Origin: Streptomonospora alba
GTDB taxonomy: Bacteria; Actinomycetota; Actinomycetes; Streptosporangiales; Streptosporangiaceae
Assembly: GCF_000826685.1 (NCBI RefSeq)
Contig: NZ_JROO01000005.1
Location: 83,692 to 147,691 of the forward strand
DNA length: 64,000 nt
Direction: 5' to 3'
Shown here in pieces: positions 8,453 to 16,171 of this stretch. The position numbers were made by a program, and so were the translations under genes. The notes beneath the pieces were generated by a model. That model was not told where the DNA came from and did not search any database. It saw nothing but the letters and a program-made list of their open reading frames with translations. Each line of letters opens with the position of its first letter. The stretch's first letter is position 1.

Positions 8453-8641
8453 TTAGGTGGAGCAGACCGAGCAGCAGGAGCACCCGACGCAGCACGAGCA
8501 CGAGTCGCACGAGCTGGAGCCCGACGAAGCTCCGGTCTCGGGCAGAGCGACCGCGTCGCGCACGGTGGCCACCTCGACCGAGTCGAACGACAGGTCGCCC
8601 AGGTCCAGGTCACCGAAGTCGACCGTGGGAGCCTTGTTCAT
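8453..8641 (-). CDS. Thiopeptide precursor 2 with C-terminal Thr
   Basis: A 62-residue paralogue of the flanking precursors. It differs from precursor 1 by N2, T6, D46 and V52-G53, with the same leader motif (LGDLSFDSVEVATVR, ALPETGA) and the same CSCCSVCST tail. The core again has eight Cys and ends in Thr. The ribosome site is AAGGAG, weaker than for precursor 1. The spacing to precursor 3 contains a 14-bp hairpin (8687-8726) that may tune expression. Tandem duplication with a period of about 285 bases explains the array. Confidence 0.92.
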   Translation of the reverse strand: MNKAPTVDFGDLDLGDLSFDSVEVATVRDAVALPETGASSGSSSCDSCSCCVGCSCCSVCST

Positions 8642-8686
8642 GATTGTTTCTCCTTCTTCTCACCAACCGGATCGAGACACGATCGG

Positions 8687-8726
8687 CCGTGGTCCCCGGA
8701 AGGGGGACACACTCCGGGGACCACGG
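8687..8726 (-). terminator. 14-bp hairpin between precursor genes 3 and 2
   Basis: CCGTGGTCCCCGGA (8687-8700) pairs perfectly with TCCGGGGACCACGG (8713-8726) over a 12-base loop. Its place inside the precursor array suggests attenuation, processing or transcript stabilisation rather than a full stop. Confidence 0.55.
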
Positions 8727-8736
8727 CTCACCCCAC

Positions 8737-8925
8737 TCAGGTGGAGCAGACCGAGCAGCAGGAGCACCCGACGCAGCACGAGCACGAGTCGCACGAGCTG
8801 GACGCCGACGAAGCTCCGGTCTCGGGCAGAGCGACCGCGTCGCGGACCGTGGCGACCTCGACCGAGTCGAACGACAGGTCGCCCAGGTCCAGGTCACCGA
8901 AGTCGACCGTCTGAGTCTTGTCCAT
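8737..8925 (-). CDS. Thiopeptide precursor 3 with C-terminal Thr
   Basis: A 62-residue precursor, the first of the three to be transcribed. It starts only six bases beyond the stop of the dehydrogenase gene, with an AAAGGAGGTGA ribosome site. Compared with precursor 2 it differs at D2, T4-Q5 and A41 instead of G41. From S42 to T62 the two are identical. If the mature core starts at S44 (just before the first Cys), precursors 2 and 3 give the same product. If it starts at S39 (after ALPETGA, as the lactazole leader suggests), they differ by Gly/Ala. Confidence 0.92.
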   Translation of the reverse strand: MDKTQTVDFGDLDLGDLSFDSVEVATVRDAVALPETGASSASSSCDSCSCCVGCSCCSVCST

Positions 8926-8931
8926 GGAAAT

Positions 8932-10236
8932 TCACCTCCTTTCCGGGATAGCGGTGTGCTGGGCAGCCGGGAGCGGGTCGCGGCCCTCTCCCGGGGTCAT
9001 GGAGGCGCCCGGCGGCTGCCGGGCGCGGTGGAGGAAACCGGCGAGCTCACCGCGGCCGACGCCGTCGAGCAGGCCGGTGCTTCCCCACACCAGGTGTGTA
9101 CGGTCGGCGGCCTCTTCCACCGCGGTGCGGTCCAGACCCAGTCGCCCCAGATCGGTGGGCAGCCCCCACTCGCCCAGCCGAAGGGCCAGCGCGCCCGGCA
9201 GGTCGGCGTGGGCGTCGGGGCCGAGTTCGGCGGCGAGGGCATCAGCCAACCTGGCGAGCCGTTCGGACCCGCCCCACCGGGCGCCGACTCCGCCCGCGAC
9301 GGCCTCGGCGGCCTCGGCGAGGTAGGCCGGAAGCAGCGCGGCCATCGCCGGCCCCTTGGCGGTGCCCGCCAGGTCGGCGACGGCGTCCTGCAGGTACCAG
9401 AGCACGTGTCCCCACGGCGAGCGGCCCAGACCCTCCAGACGGGTGGCCGAGACCGACACCAGCCACGCGAGGTCCGTGCGAGCGCGCTCGGATTCCGGGA
9501 AGCGGCACGCGGCCGATACCGCGCGCAGGCAGTGCGCGGCCAGCGCCTCGGCCAGCGCGTCGGTGACGGGAAGCGCGTCGTCGGAGGCCAGATAGGGGCA
9601 GATGATGCGGCACAGGGTCTCCACACCGCCCTCGGCCAGCCGCGCGGTGGGCAGAGTCGCCGTCAGCGCCGGGTCGATGAGCGCGGTGGAGGGTGCGAGC
9701 AGCCCCGAGGCCAGCAGCCGCTTCCGGCCCGCGTGGCGCAGCGCGGCGACGCCGTTCAGCTCCGACCCGGTGGCGGCGGTGCTGGGTGCCAGCAGCGTCG
9801 GCAGTCCCGGACGGAGGCGATCCTCCTCCGGCCCGTCCAGCTCGACCACGCCCTGCCGGTCCCACCGCGGGTCGTCGAGAAGGCCCGGGTTAGTGGCGGC
9901 GAGGGCCGCGATCTTGGCCGCGTCCATGGCGCTGCCGCCGCCCACCGCCAGCACGGCGTCGGATCCGCTGCGGCCCACGGCCGCGGCGAGTTCACGTACC
10001 GACTCCATCGTGGGCGGCCCCGCGAACTCGTGGACGGCGACCGGCGCCACGCCGTGGGCGGCCATCCCCGCCAGCGCGTCCGCCGCCGCCGGAAGTTGCG
10101 CCACGTGCGCGTCCACGACGGCCGTGACGGCGCTTCCCAGCGCCGCCGCCTCGGGGCCGACGCCGTCCAGGGCGCCCGACCCGCACACCGTGCGCGTGGG
10201 CACCTGCCAGACGAAACCCCGCTCGGGCGCGTTCAT
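8932..10236 (-). CDS. Iron-ADH-family dehydrogenase, daptide MpaB-like
   Basis: A 434-residue member of the iron-containing alcohol dehydrogenase/dehydroquinate synthase fold. The NAD-binding motif AVGGGSAMDAAKIAA is intact (about residue 90). The usual metal-ligand segment (GMDALTH in the family) reads GGVETLCR, and the later HG ligand is replaced in KGPAMAALLP, so the metal site looks altered. In daptide clusters an enzyme of this family oxidatively decarboxylates the C-terminal Thr to a ketone. The next gene is the class III aminotransferase that would act on that ketone (ATGA overlap), and the precursors end in Thr. The daptide-like role is inferred from family, neighbours and substrate ending. 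Confidence 0.8.
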   Translation of the reverse strand: MNAPERGFVWQVPTRTVCGSGALDGVGPEAAALGSAVTAVVDAHVAQLPAAADALAGMAAHGVAPVAVHEFAGPPTMESVRELAAAVGRSGSDAVLAVGGGSAMDAAKIAALAATNPGLLDDPRWDRQGVVELDGPEEDRLRPGLPTLLAPSTAATGSELNGVAALRHAGRKRLLASGLLAPSTALIDPALTATLPTARLAEGGVETLCRIICPYLASDDALPVTDALAEALAAHCLRAVSAACRFPESERARTDLAWLVSVSATRLEGLGRSPWGHVLWYLQDAVADLAGTAKGPAMAALLPAYLAEAAEAVAGGVGARWGGSERLARLADALAAELGPDAHADLPGALALRLGEWGLPTDLGRLGLDRTAVEEAADRTHLVWGSTGLLDGVGRGELAGFLHRARQPPGASMTPGEGRDPLPAAQHTAIPERR

Positions 10237-11519
10237 CGCAGGTCCAGTTCGTCGAAGACGCGGGCGGCGGCCTCGGCGATGGTGCCGATGTCGTCCTCGG
10301 TGACCACCAGCGGCGGCAGCAGGCCGAACCCCCGCTCGGAGGGGTGCACGATCACTCCCAGGGATCGGAAGCGCTCGACGACCGCGTTCACCTCGTCCAT
10401 GCCGGGCAGACCGCCGCTGCCCTGCAGGTGCACGCCGAGCATGAGACCGCGCCCCACCGGCTCGCGCGCCTGGCCGCGGGCGCGCGGCAGCGCGTCGGTG
10501 ATCGCGGCGGACAGCTCGGCTCCCAGCCGGGCGGCGCGGGCGACGAGCTTGTCGTCCTCGATGACCTCCAGAGTGGCGAGCGCGGCGGCGCAGGCCAGCG
10601 GGTTGCCCGCCTGGGTCTCGCCGGTGAGCAGGGACGCCTCTCGCTCCTGGAACGCCGACCAGACGCGTTCGTGCACCAGTACCGCCGACAGCGGCAGGTA
10701 GCCGCTGTTGATGCCTTTGGACAGCACCACCAGATCGGGTTCCAGGCCGAACTGCTCCGAGCAGAACATGGTGCCGGTGCGGCCGAACCCGGTCGCCACC
10801 TCGTCGGCGATGAGCAGGATGTCGCGGGAGCGGCACAGCTCGCCCAGGCCGGTGAAGAAGTCCTGGTGGGGCACGAGCACGCCGGCCGAGCCCAGGATCG
10901 GTTCCACGATCACGGCGGCGAGGCCGTCGGCCCGTTCACGCAGGCGCTCCAGCGCCGCCGCGGCGGTCTCGGCGTCCAGGGGGGTGGGGACGTGTACGAC
11001 CGTGCTGCGGTCCACCGCGTACTCGTCCTGGCCCAGGTCCTCCCCGGTCACCGAGAGCGCTCCGTAGAGCGTGCCGTGGTAGGAGTCGGCCAGCGCACCC
11101 ACGCTCGCTCGGCCGGGCCGTCCGACCAGGCGCTGGTAGCGGCGCGCGAGTTTCAGGGCGGCGTCCACCCCGCTGGCGCCGGAGGTCCCGTAGAAGACGC
11201 GGGTCAGCCCGGAGGCGGGCGCCAGTTCGACGAGCCGGCGCGCCAGCTGCAGCGCCGGCTCGTGGGCGAAGCGGAAGAGGGTGCCGTAGGGCAGCGAGTC
11301 GAGCTGCTCGCGGATCGCGTCCCCGATGCGGGGTTCGTCGAACCCGCAGTGGACGTTCCACAGCGCGGCGTTCGCGCTGAGGTACTCGGTGCCCTCCTCG
11401 TCGAACAGGCGGGCGCCGGAACCGCCGGTGATGGTCACCGGCGCCTTCAGGTAGCTCGCCATGGGGGTCATCGGGTGCCACAGCGGATACTCGGCGCCTG
11501 CGCCGTGGTGGGGGATCAT
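10233..11519 (-). CDS. Class III PLP aminotransferase, daptide MpaD-like
   Basis: A 428-residue fold-type I aminotransferase. It shows the class III features: FYGTSGASGVDAALKLAR for phosphate binding, a YHG motif, ADEVATGFGRTG with the PLP Asp, and the Schiff-base Lys in VVLSKGINSGYLPL. Homologues include BioA-like and omega-aminotransferases. In daptide biosynthesis an enzyme of this class converts the Thr-derived C-terminal ketone into a 1,2-diaminopropane. Here it sits between the RRE protein and the dehydrogenase, overlapping the latter by ATGA. Its place in a thiopeptide operon suggests C-terminal amination of the thiopeptide. Confidence 0.85.
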   Translation of the reverse strand: MIPHHGAGAEYPLWHPMTPMASYLKAPVTITGGSGARLFDEEGTEYLSANAALWNVHCGFDEPRIGDAIREQLDSLPYGTLFRFAHEPALQLARRLVELAPASGLTRVFYGTSGASGVDAALKLARRYQRLVGRPGRASVGALADSYHGTLYGALSVTGEDLGQDEYAVDRSTVVHVPTPLDAETAAAALERLRERADGLAAVIVEPILGSAGVLVPHQDFFTGLGELCRSRDILLIADEVATGFGRTGTMFCSEQFGLEPDLVVLSKGINSGYLPLSAVLVHERVWSAFQEREASLLTGETQAGNPLACAAALATLEVIEDDKLVARAARLGAELSAAITDALPRARGQAREPVGRGLMLGVHLQGSGGLPGMDEVNAVVERFRSLGVIVHPSERGFGLLPPLVVTEDDIGTIAEAAARVFDELDLR

Positions 11520-11540
11520 GTTCGATGGTCTCCGTCCGTA

Positions 11541-13502
11541 CTACGGGTGGTGGGCTGCGTCGCGGGCGGGATCGGGGCCGCGGGTCACGCGCGCCAGCGC
11601 GGCGGCGGCGTGCTCCAGGGCCGCCGACGCCTGGGACGCCGGCATGGAGTGGTGGCGGACCAGGTGGTCGGCGGCGCCGACGCCCAGGTCCAGGCGCAGC
11701 TCGATGAGCGCGGCCAGCGGCGTCGGCAGCGTGGCCCAGGTACCCGAGCTCCGGTGGTGCAGCAGGTGGGCGCCGCCGTCGCGCAGCATCACCAGGCCGT
11801 CGGGCCAGCGGGGCGCGGGGGCGGCGGTGTGGCCGAGTGGGCCGCCGAGGCCGCTGACGGCCGGCGGGGCTTGGGGAAGGTCCCGGTTCGCGGACTCGGG
11901 CGCCGGGTGCTCGCCACGTGCCGCGGCCGTGCGCAGTGCAGCCGCCGAGCGCGCTGCGTCCACGACCCGGCCCAGCCAGGGGCGGGGACGGGGTGCCGCC
12001 CACGTGCTCGGCAGGCAGGCGCATCCCGGACCGGTGTGCTCGCGCAGCGCCGCCCTGAGCGCTTCCAGCGGATCGCCGACCTTGCCCAGCACCGGGCCGT
12101 GCGGGCCGCCGCGCACCCGGCCGCCGGGGTCGACGTAGAGCCGCCGCCCGCGCGCCGCGGGGCACTCGCCCAGACCGAGGCGGCACAGTCCGGCGAGCGT
12201 CGATCCGGGGTTGGACAGCCGCTGGGCGAGCACGCCCTCGTGCCACGCCGCGTCGGCGTCGGCGAGCAGGGCGTCGCGATCGTCCTCCGTGCGGACCAGC
12301 AGCACTCCGCTGCCCCGGCCGTCGTCGGCGGCGTAGTCGCGCACCGGGCCCGCGGCGTCGGCGGGCACCGGCCGGGGGTGCACGGGCGTCTGCGCGCCTT
12401 CGGGGGGCACCAGGACGGTACCGCCCGCGGCGACCACGTCGGCGACCCATCCGGTGTGTGCCGCGACCGGGTCGCTGTGCTCCCACCACAGGTCGTGCGC
12501 CCCGGCGCCGATGGCCGAGTCGCGGTACCCGCCGGCGAGGGCCCGGCGGGCCTGCGCGCGCTGGGTCCGGCGGTGGCGGCGCAGTTCGGCGGCCGGAACG
12601 GCGTGCGGCGGCACGCCGCCGAAGGCGCCGCGGGCGGCGAGTCCCGCCAGGCCGCCTCCGGGCAGGGCGGCCCGGGCGTCGGGGCAGGCCCGCAGCAGCC
12701 GGCCCACCGCGGCGGCGCTGTCGGGGGTGTCGGGGACGGAGATCTCCACGGAGCAGTGCAGGCCGGCGGCGGTCGCCGCGCTCAGCGCCGCCCGCAGGAT
12801 TCGCTCCTCGCCCGGGCCGGCTTCGGCGGTCAGCAGGATTCGCGTGATACCGGCCGCGGCCAGGTGCTCGGCAGCTGAGGAGGACAGCGCACCGGTGCGC
12901 AGCCGGGGCCGCAGCCGCAGTCCCGCCCGTACCAGCCGCTCGCCGAGGGAACCGATCCCGGCGGCCAGACGCTCGTCGGCGACCGCGGTCTGCTCCTGTG
13001 CGGGGCCGGGGTGCAGTTCGATCTCGGCCGGGCGTGTCGAGCGGCGGGCAAGCAGTTCCAGGTCGGCCAGGGTGTCGGCGGGGTGCTGTACCCGCACACC
13101 GGCGACGGCGGCCTGGGCGGGGGCGAGTACGCGGGTCGCGTAGGGGGAGGCGCCGGGGGCGGGCTCCAGGCCGGTGGCGCGAGCGAGCGCACCGGCCAGT
13201 TCGTCCGGAGCGCACACGCGGACCTCGCAACCGTGCAGCCGCTCGGCGAGCAGCGCGGCGAGCCGTTCGTCGGTGCGGTCGGCCGCCAGTACGACCGAGT
13301 CGGGTGCGCCGCGCTGCAAAGCGCGCGCCCACTCCCCCAGCGGGCCGGTGAAGGCCGCGGTGTGCAGGTGCGCCCGCGCGCCGGCGGCGGCCTGGCCGGC
13401 CAGGCACTCGGCGGCCGCGAGGTCCGCGGCGGCGCCGATCCGTCCGTCGGTGTCGGTGCGCAGGCGGAGCGCGCGCACACTGGGCCGCGTCTTCGGGGTC
13501 AC
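11541..13502 (-). CDS. RRE protein on a degenerate radical-SAM/SPASM-like scaffold
   Basis: A 653-residue protein starting at GTG 13502 (GTGA overlap with the upstream gene). Residues ~1-350 show alternating beta-alpha repeats suggesting a TIM barrel, but no CxxxCxxC cluster motif, so it is not an active radical SAM enzyme. A later part (GLGECPAARGRRLYVDPGGR) resembles a SPASM-type Cys region with most Cys lost. The last ~85 residues (WPDGLVMLRDGGAHLLHH, then WATLPTPLAALIELR) look like a PqqD-type peptide-recognition domain. Position next to the dehydrogenase and aminotransferase matches the RRE protein (MpaC) of daptide clusters. It may dock the leader for C-terminal processing. Confidence 0.65.
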   Translation of the reverse strand: MTPKTRPSVRALRLRTDTDGRIGAAADLAAAECLAGQAAAGARAHLHTAAFTGPLGEWARALQRGAPDSVVLAADRTDERLAALLAERLHGCEVRVCAPDELAGALARATGLEPAPGASPYATRVLAPAQAAVAGVRVQHPADTLADLELLARRSTRPAEIELHPGPAQEQTAVADERLAAGIGSLGERLVRAGLRLRPRLRTGALSSSAAEHLAAAGITRILLTAEAGPGEERILRAALSAATAAGLHCSVEISVPDTPDSAAAVGRLLRACPDARAALPGGGLAGLAARGAFGGVPPHAVPAAELRRHRRTQRAQARRALAGGYRDSAIGAGAHDLWWEHSDPVAAHTGWVADVVAAGGTVLVPPEGAQTPVHPRPVPADAAGPVRDYAADDGRGSGVLLVRTEDDRDALLADADAAWHEGVLAQRLSNPGSTLAGLCRLGLGECPAARGRRLYVDPGGRVRGGPHGPVLGKVGDPLEALRAALREHTGPGCACLPSTWAAPRPRPWLGRVVDAARSAAALRTAAARGEHPAPESANRDLPQAPPAVSGLGGPLGHTAAPAPRWPDGLVMLRDGGAHLLHHRSSGTWATLPTPLAALIELRLDLGVGAADHLVRHHSMPASQASAALEHAAAALARVTRGPDPARDAAHHP

Positions 13503-14248
13503 GCGATCCCCCCTTCGGCCGCGGGCTCCTGCTGAGGGCCCTGCTCCTCGGCCGCCGCGTCGCCGCGCACCGCCGGAGTCCGCGTCGCGGCGAGTGTGGC
13601 GGCCAGGGAGAGCACCATCGCGGCGGCGAAGGCCACCACGGTGGCCGCCGGCAGGAACAGGCCCAATCCGAGGAAGATCAGCGGTGCGATCCGGGTGGTG
13701 AAGAAGCGCCGCCGCTCGTCTCGCACGCCCGAGGCGCGTTCGGCGGCGATCCCGGTGGCCGTGGCCGCCGCGCACAGCAGCAGTGCCCAGGCCACGCCGC
13801 CCGGGCCCGAGGCGACCGGCGGCGCCGCCAGGCTGTCCAGCCCGGCGAACGCGGCCGCGCCGGCGGCTTCACCGGTGCGGCTCCACACGACGATGACCAG
13901 CACGGCGGCGACCTGCAGCAGCGCGGCGGCGCGGCCGACGGCGGCCTCGGCGGGCCGACGAAGGCCGCGCTCGCGCAACTCCCACTCGGCGCGGGCCGCC
14001 GCGTCCTTGCGTCCGAGCGGCTCGTGCTCGGCGGCGTTCGCCGCGAGCAGCCGGGTGCGGACGATCCCCGCAGCGGCCGAGCGCACCAGCAGCGGCCATA
14101 GCGGCAGCCGCCAGGCCGTGCCCACCAGCAGCACGGCGAGCCCCCACGAGGCGCCGCCGAGCCACGGCTCGCCCAGCCGCGCGAAGGGCGCGAGCACCCA
14201 CTGCGTGGCCGCGCCCGCCGCTGTCGGCAACGCCGCGATCATCTCCAT
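13499..14248 (-). CDS. YidC/Oxa1-like membrane protein in the RiPP operon
   Basis: A 249-residue membrane protein with about five helices. The first block (WGLAVLLVGTAWRLPLWPLL) is followed by a charged cytoplasmic hairpin (RKDAAARAEWELRERGL), a pair of helices, a second charged stretch (ERASGVRDERRRFF) and two closing helices. This order matches the YidC/Oxa1/Alb3 insertase core, though the protein is short and divergent. No HExxH or other protease motif is visible. It overlaps the RRE gene by GTGA. It might aid membrane insertion of cluster proteins, export, or self-resistance; the role is unknown. Confidence 0.5.
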   Translation of the reverse strand: MEMIAALPTAAGAATQWVLAPFARLGEPWLGGASWGLAVLLVGTAWRLPLWPLLVRSAAAGIVRTRLLAANAAEHEPLGRKDAAARAEWELRERGLRRPAEAAVGRAAALLQVAAVLVIVVWSRTGEAAGAAAFAGLDSLAAPPVASGPGGVAWALLLCAAATATGIAAERASGVRDERRRFFTTRIAPLIFLGLGLFLPAATVVAFAAAMVLSLAATLAATRTPAVRGDAAAEEQGPQQEPAAEGGIA

Positions 14249-14271
14249 GGGGCTCCTCCTCTCTCTGCGGC

Positions 14272-14297
14272 CCCGCCGATCGCAGTGGATCGGCGGG
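14272..14297 (-). terminator. Intercistronic hairpin inside the RiPP operon
   Basis: CCCGCCGATC and GATCGGCGGG pair perfectly over a 6-base loop, in the 100-base gap between the permease stop and the YidC-like start. This is the largest gap in the modification part of the operon, and it divides transporter/thiopeptide genes from daptide-like genes. Confidence 0.5.
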
Positions 14298-14348
14298 TCG
14301 GGGGCTGCGGCGGGCCGGGACCCGCTGCGGCTATCGGTGCGGGACGCG

Positions 14349-15167
14349 TCAGCGGCGGGGTTCCCAGCGCAGCAGCTTCAGCGTGAACAGCAGGCCGGCC
14401 GCGCCCCAGGCCGTCACGACCGCCAGAGCCTGCAGGTCCACCGCGAGCCCGGTGGCGCCGGGGTCGAAGGCGGTGCGCACCAGGTCGGCCATCGGCGCGA
14501 ACGGCAGCAGGTCGACGACGGTTTGCAGCGGCCCGGGCAGGTCGACCGGGAAGAACACGCCGGAGAGGAACAGCAGCGGGAACAGGGTCGCGGTGCCGAT
14601 CACCACGCCGCCCTCGAGCGTGGGGATGAACCGGCTCAGCCCCATGCCCAGTGCCGCCGACGTGAAGCAGCAGACGAAGAAGGACAGGAGCAGGCCGGGC
14701 ACCGCGAGCGGACGGATCTCCAGGCCGAATGCCGCCATCGAGATCGCGATCATCAGCAGCACCGACGCGGCGGCCATCGTCGTGGTGACCCCGATACGGC
14801 TCATCAGGTGCAGCGTCTTGGGCATGGGTGTCTGGCGCACACGCTTGAGCACGCCCTTTTCGCGCGCCACGGTGATGCCGATGGCCATGTTGAAGTAGCC
14901 GGACGTGGTCACCACGAACACGACGATGGTGGCCGTGGTCGCGCTGACGTTGGGGATCCCGCCGACGGTCTCGCCGCTTTGCAGCAGGTTGAACATCACG
15001 TTGAAGAACAGCGGCAGGAACAGCGCCGTCACCAGCGGGAAGGGCGTGCGGGCCCCGCTGATGAGCCCGTAGCGCATGTCGTGCAGGAGCAGCGTGAGCC
15101 AGTTGCGGCTCGGGTTGGGCACCCCTTCGGGCACCGCGGGCCGCGTTCGGATGGAGGCAGCGGTCAT
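14349..15167 (-). CDS. ABC-2 permease of the RiPP exporter
   Basis: A 272-residue permease with six hydrophobic segments. An N-terminal soluble stretch ends in LLLHDMRYGLISG. The ABC-2 core includes NMAIGITVAREKGVLKRVRQ and the late motif LFPLLFLSGVFFPVDLPGPL. It lies 5 bases beyond the ATPase stop. Together they form a two-component exporter for the mature peptide or for self-protection; the substrate is inferred from the operon. Confidence 0.88.
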   Translation of the reverse strand: MTAASIRTRPAVPEGVPNPSRNWLTLLLHDMRYGLISGARTPFPLVTALFLPLFFNVMFNLLQSGETVGGIPNVSATTATIVVFVVTTSGYFNMAIGITVAREKGVLKRVRQTPMPKTLHLMSRIGVTTTMAAASVLLMIAISMAAFGLEIRPLAVPGLLLSFFVCCFTSAALGMGLSRFIPTLEGGVVIGTATLFPLLFLSGVFFPVDLPGPLQTVVDLLPFAPMADLVRTAFDPGATGLAVDLQALAVVTAWGAAGLLFTLKLLRWEPRR

Positions 15168-15172
15168 TGGTC

Positions 15173-16171
15173 CTACTCCGTTGTCTGTGCGCCGGACGGT
15201 GTGGTCAGGGCGGTCTCGCGCCGGGGCTGCTGCGCGCCGACGATCGAGAGGTAGAGGTCTTCGACGTCGGGCCGGCTGACCTGCAGGTCGGGCAGCGCCC
15301 GGCCGTTCGCGCGCGCCCAGCCGGTCAGCTCGTGCAGCGCTTCGGCGGCGTCCTCGACCACCAGCGCGATCCGTCCGTCCTCCAGTCGCGCCGCGTCGGC
15401 CAGCGGGGCGGGCAGGTCGCCGGGGGCGGTGTCGTCCGCGCGGAAACCGATCCGGCTGGCCTGGTCGGCGAGCAGTTCGGCGGGAGTGCCGATGGCGGCG
15501 AGGGAGCCGTCGTAGAGCACCGCGACCCGGTCGACGAGCTGCTGGGCCTCGTCCATGTTGTGCGTCGTCAGCACGATCGTCTTGCCTGCGTCCCGCAGCG
15601 CCTCCACTACGCTCCAGGCGCGGTCGCGGGCTTGGACGTCGAAACCGGTGGTGGGCTCGTCCAGGAAGATGATGTCGGGGTCGCCCACCAGCGCCAGCGC
15701 CAGGTCGAGCCGGCGCTGCTGGCCGCCGGAGAGCCGTCCCACCAGCGAGCGCCGCTTCTCGCCCAGCCCCACCAGGTCGATCAGCTCGTCCACCGGCAGG
15801 CTGGAGCGGTAGTAGCCGCCGAAGGCCAGGATGTGCTCCCGAACGGTCAGGTACAGCTCGAAGCTGGCCTGCTGGGGCACGATGCCCAGCCGGTCGCGCA
15901 ACCGGGCCCCGGCCTTGCGCGGGTCCATGCCCAGCACTCGCACCGAGCCCTGGTCGGGCACGCCGTGGCCTTCCAGGATCTCCAGCAGGGTGGTCTTGCC
16001 GGCTCCGTTGGGGCCCAGCAGGCCGAAGATCTCACCGCGGCGCACCGCGAAGCCCACCTCGCGCAGCGCGCGTACCGGCCCGAACGACTTGGACACCCCG
16101 GAGACGGTGATCGCGTCGCCGCCGTCCGGATCCGCGGCCGCCCGCGGTTCCTGCTCTGTCTGCGGGATCAT
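15173..16171 (-). CDS. ABC ATPase of the RiPP exporter
   Basis: A 332-residue ATPase. Walker A is GLLGPNGAGKTT, the signature LSGGQQRRLDLAL, Walker B IIFLDEPTTGFD, and the His switch TTHNMDEAQ. The C-terminal part shows the DrrA-like extension (residues ~230-332). Its ATG overlaps the stop of the elimination/dehydrogenase fusion (ATGA), so it is translated with the thiopeptide enzymes. Peptide export or immunity is inferred. Confidence 0.9.
   Translation of the reverse strand: MIPQTEQEPRAAADPDGGDAITVSGVSKSFGPVRALREVGFAVRRGEIFGLLGPNGAGKTTLLEILEGHGVPDQGSVRVLGMDPRKAGARLRDRLGIVPQQASFELYLTVREHILAFGGYYRSSLPVDELIDLVGLGEKRRSLVGRLSGGQQRRLDLALALVGDPDIIFLDEPTTGFDVQARDRAWSVVEALRDAGKTIVLTTHNMDEAQQLVDRVAVLYDGSLAAIGTPAELLADQASRIGFRADDTAPGDLPAPLADAARLEDGRIALVVEDAAEALHELTGWARANGRALPDLQVSRPDVEDLYLSIVGAQQPRRETALTTPSGAQTTE

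Noticed and set aside
8166..8925. Precursors as lanthipeptides or simple Cys-rich bacteriocins
   Set aside because: The operon has YcaO, Ocin-ThiF, split LanB and dehydrogenases but no lanthionine cyclase.
8644..12878. Long rightward open frames opposite the RiPP genes (8644-10701 and 10344-12878)
   Set aside because: They mirror the high third-position GC of the leftward genes, have no ribosome sites or recognisable domains, and overlap well-supported enzymes.
11541..13502. An active radical SAM enzyme
   Set aside because: No CxxxCxxC cluster motif anywhere in the barrel part.
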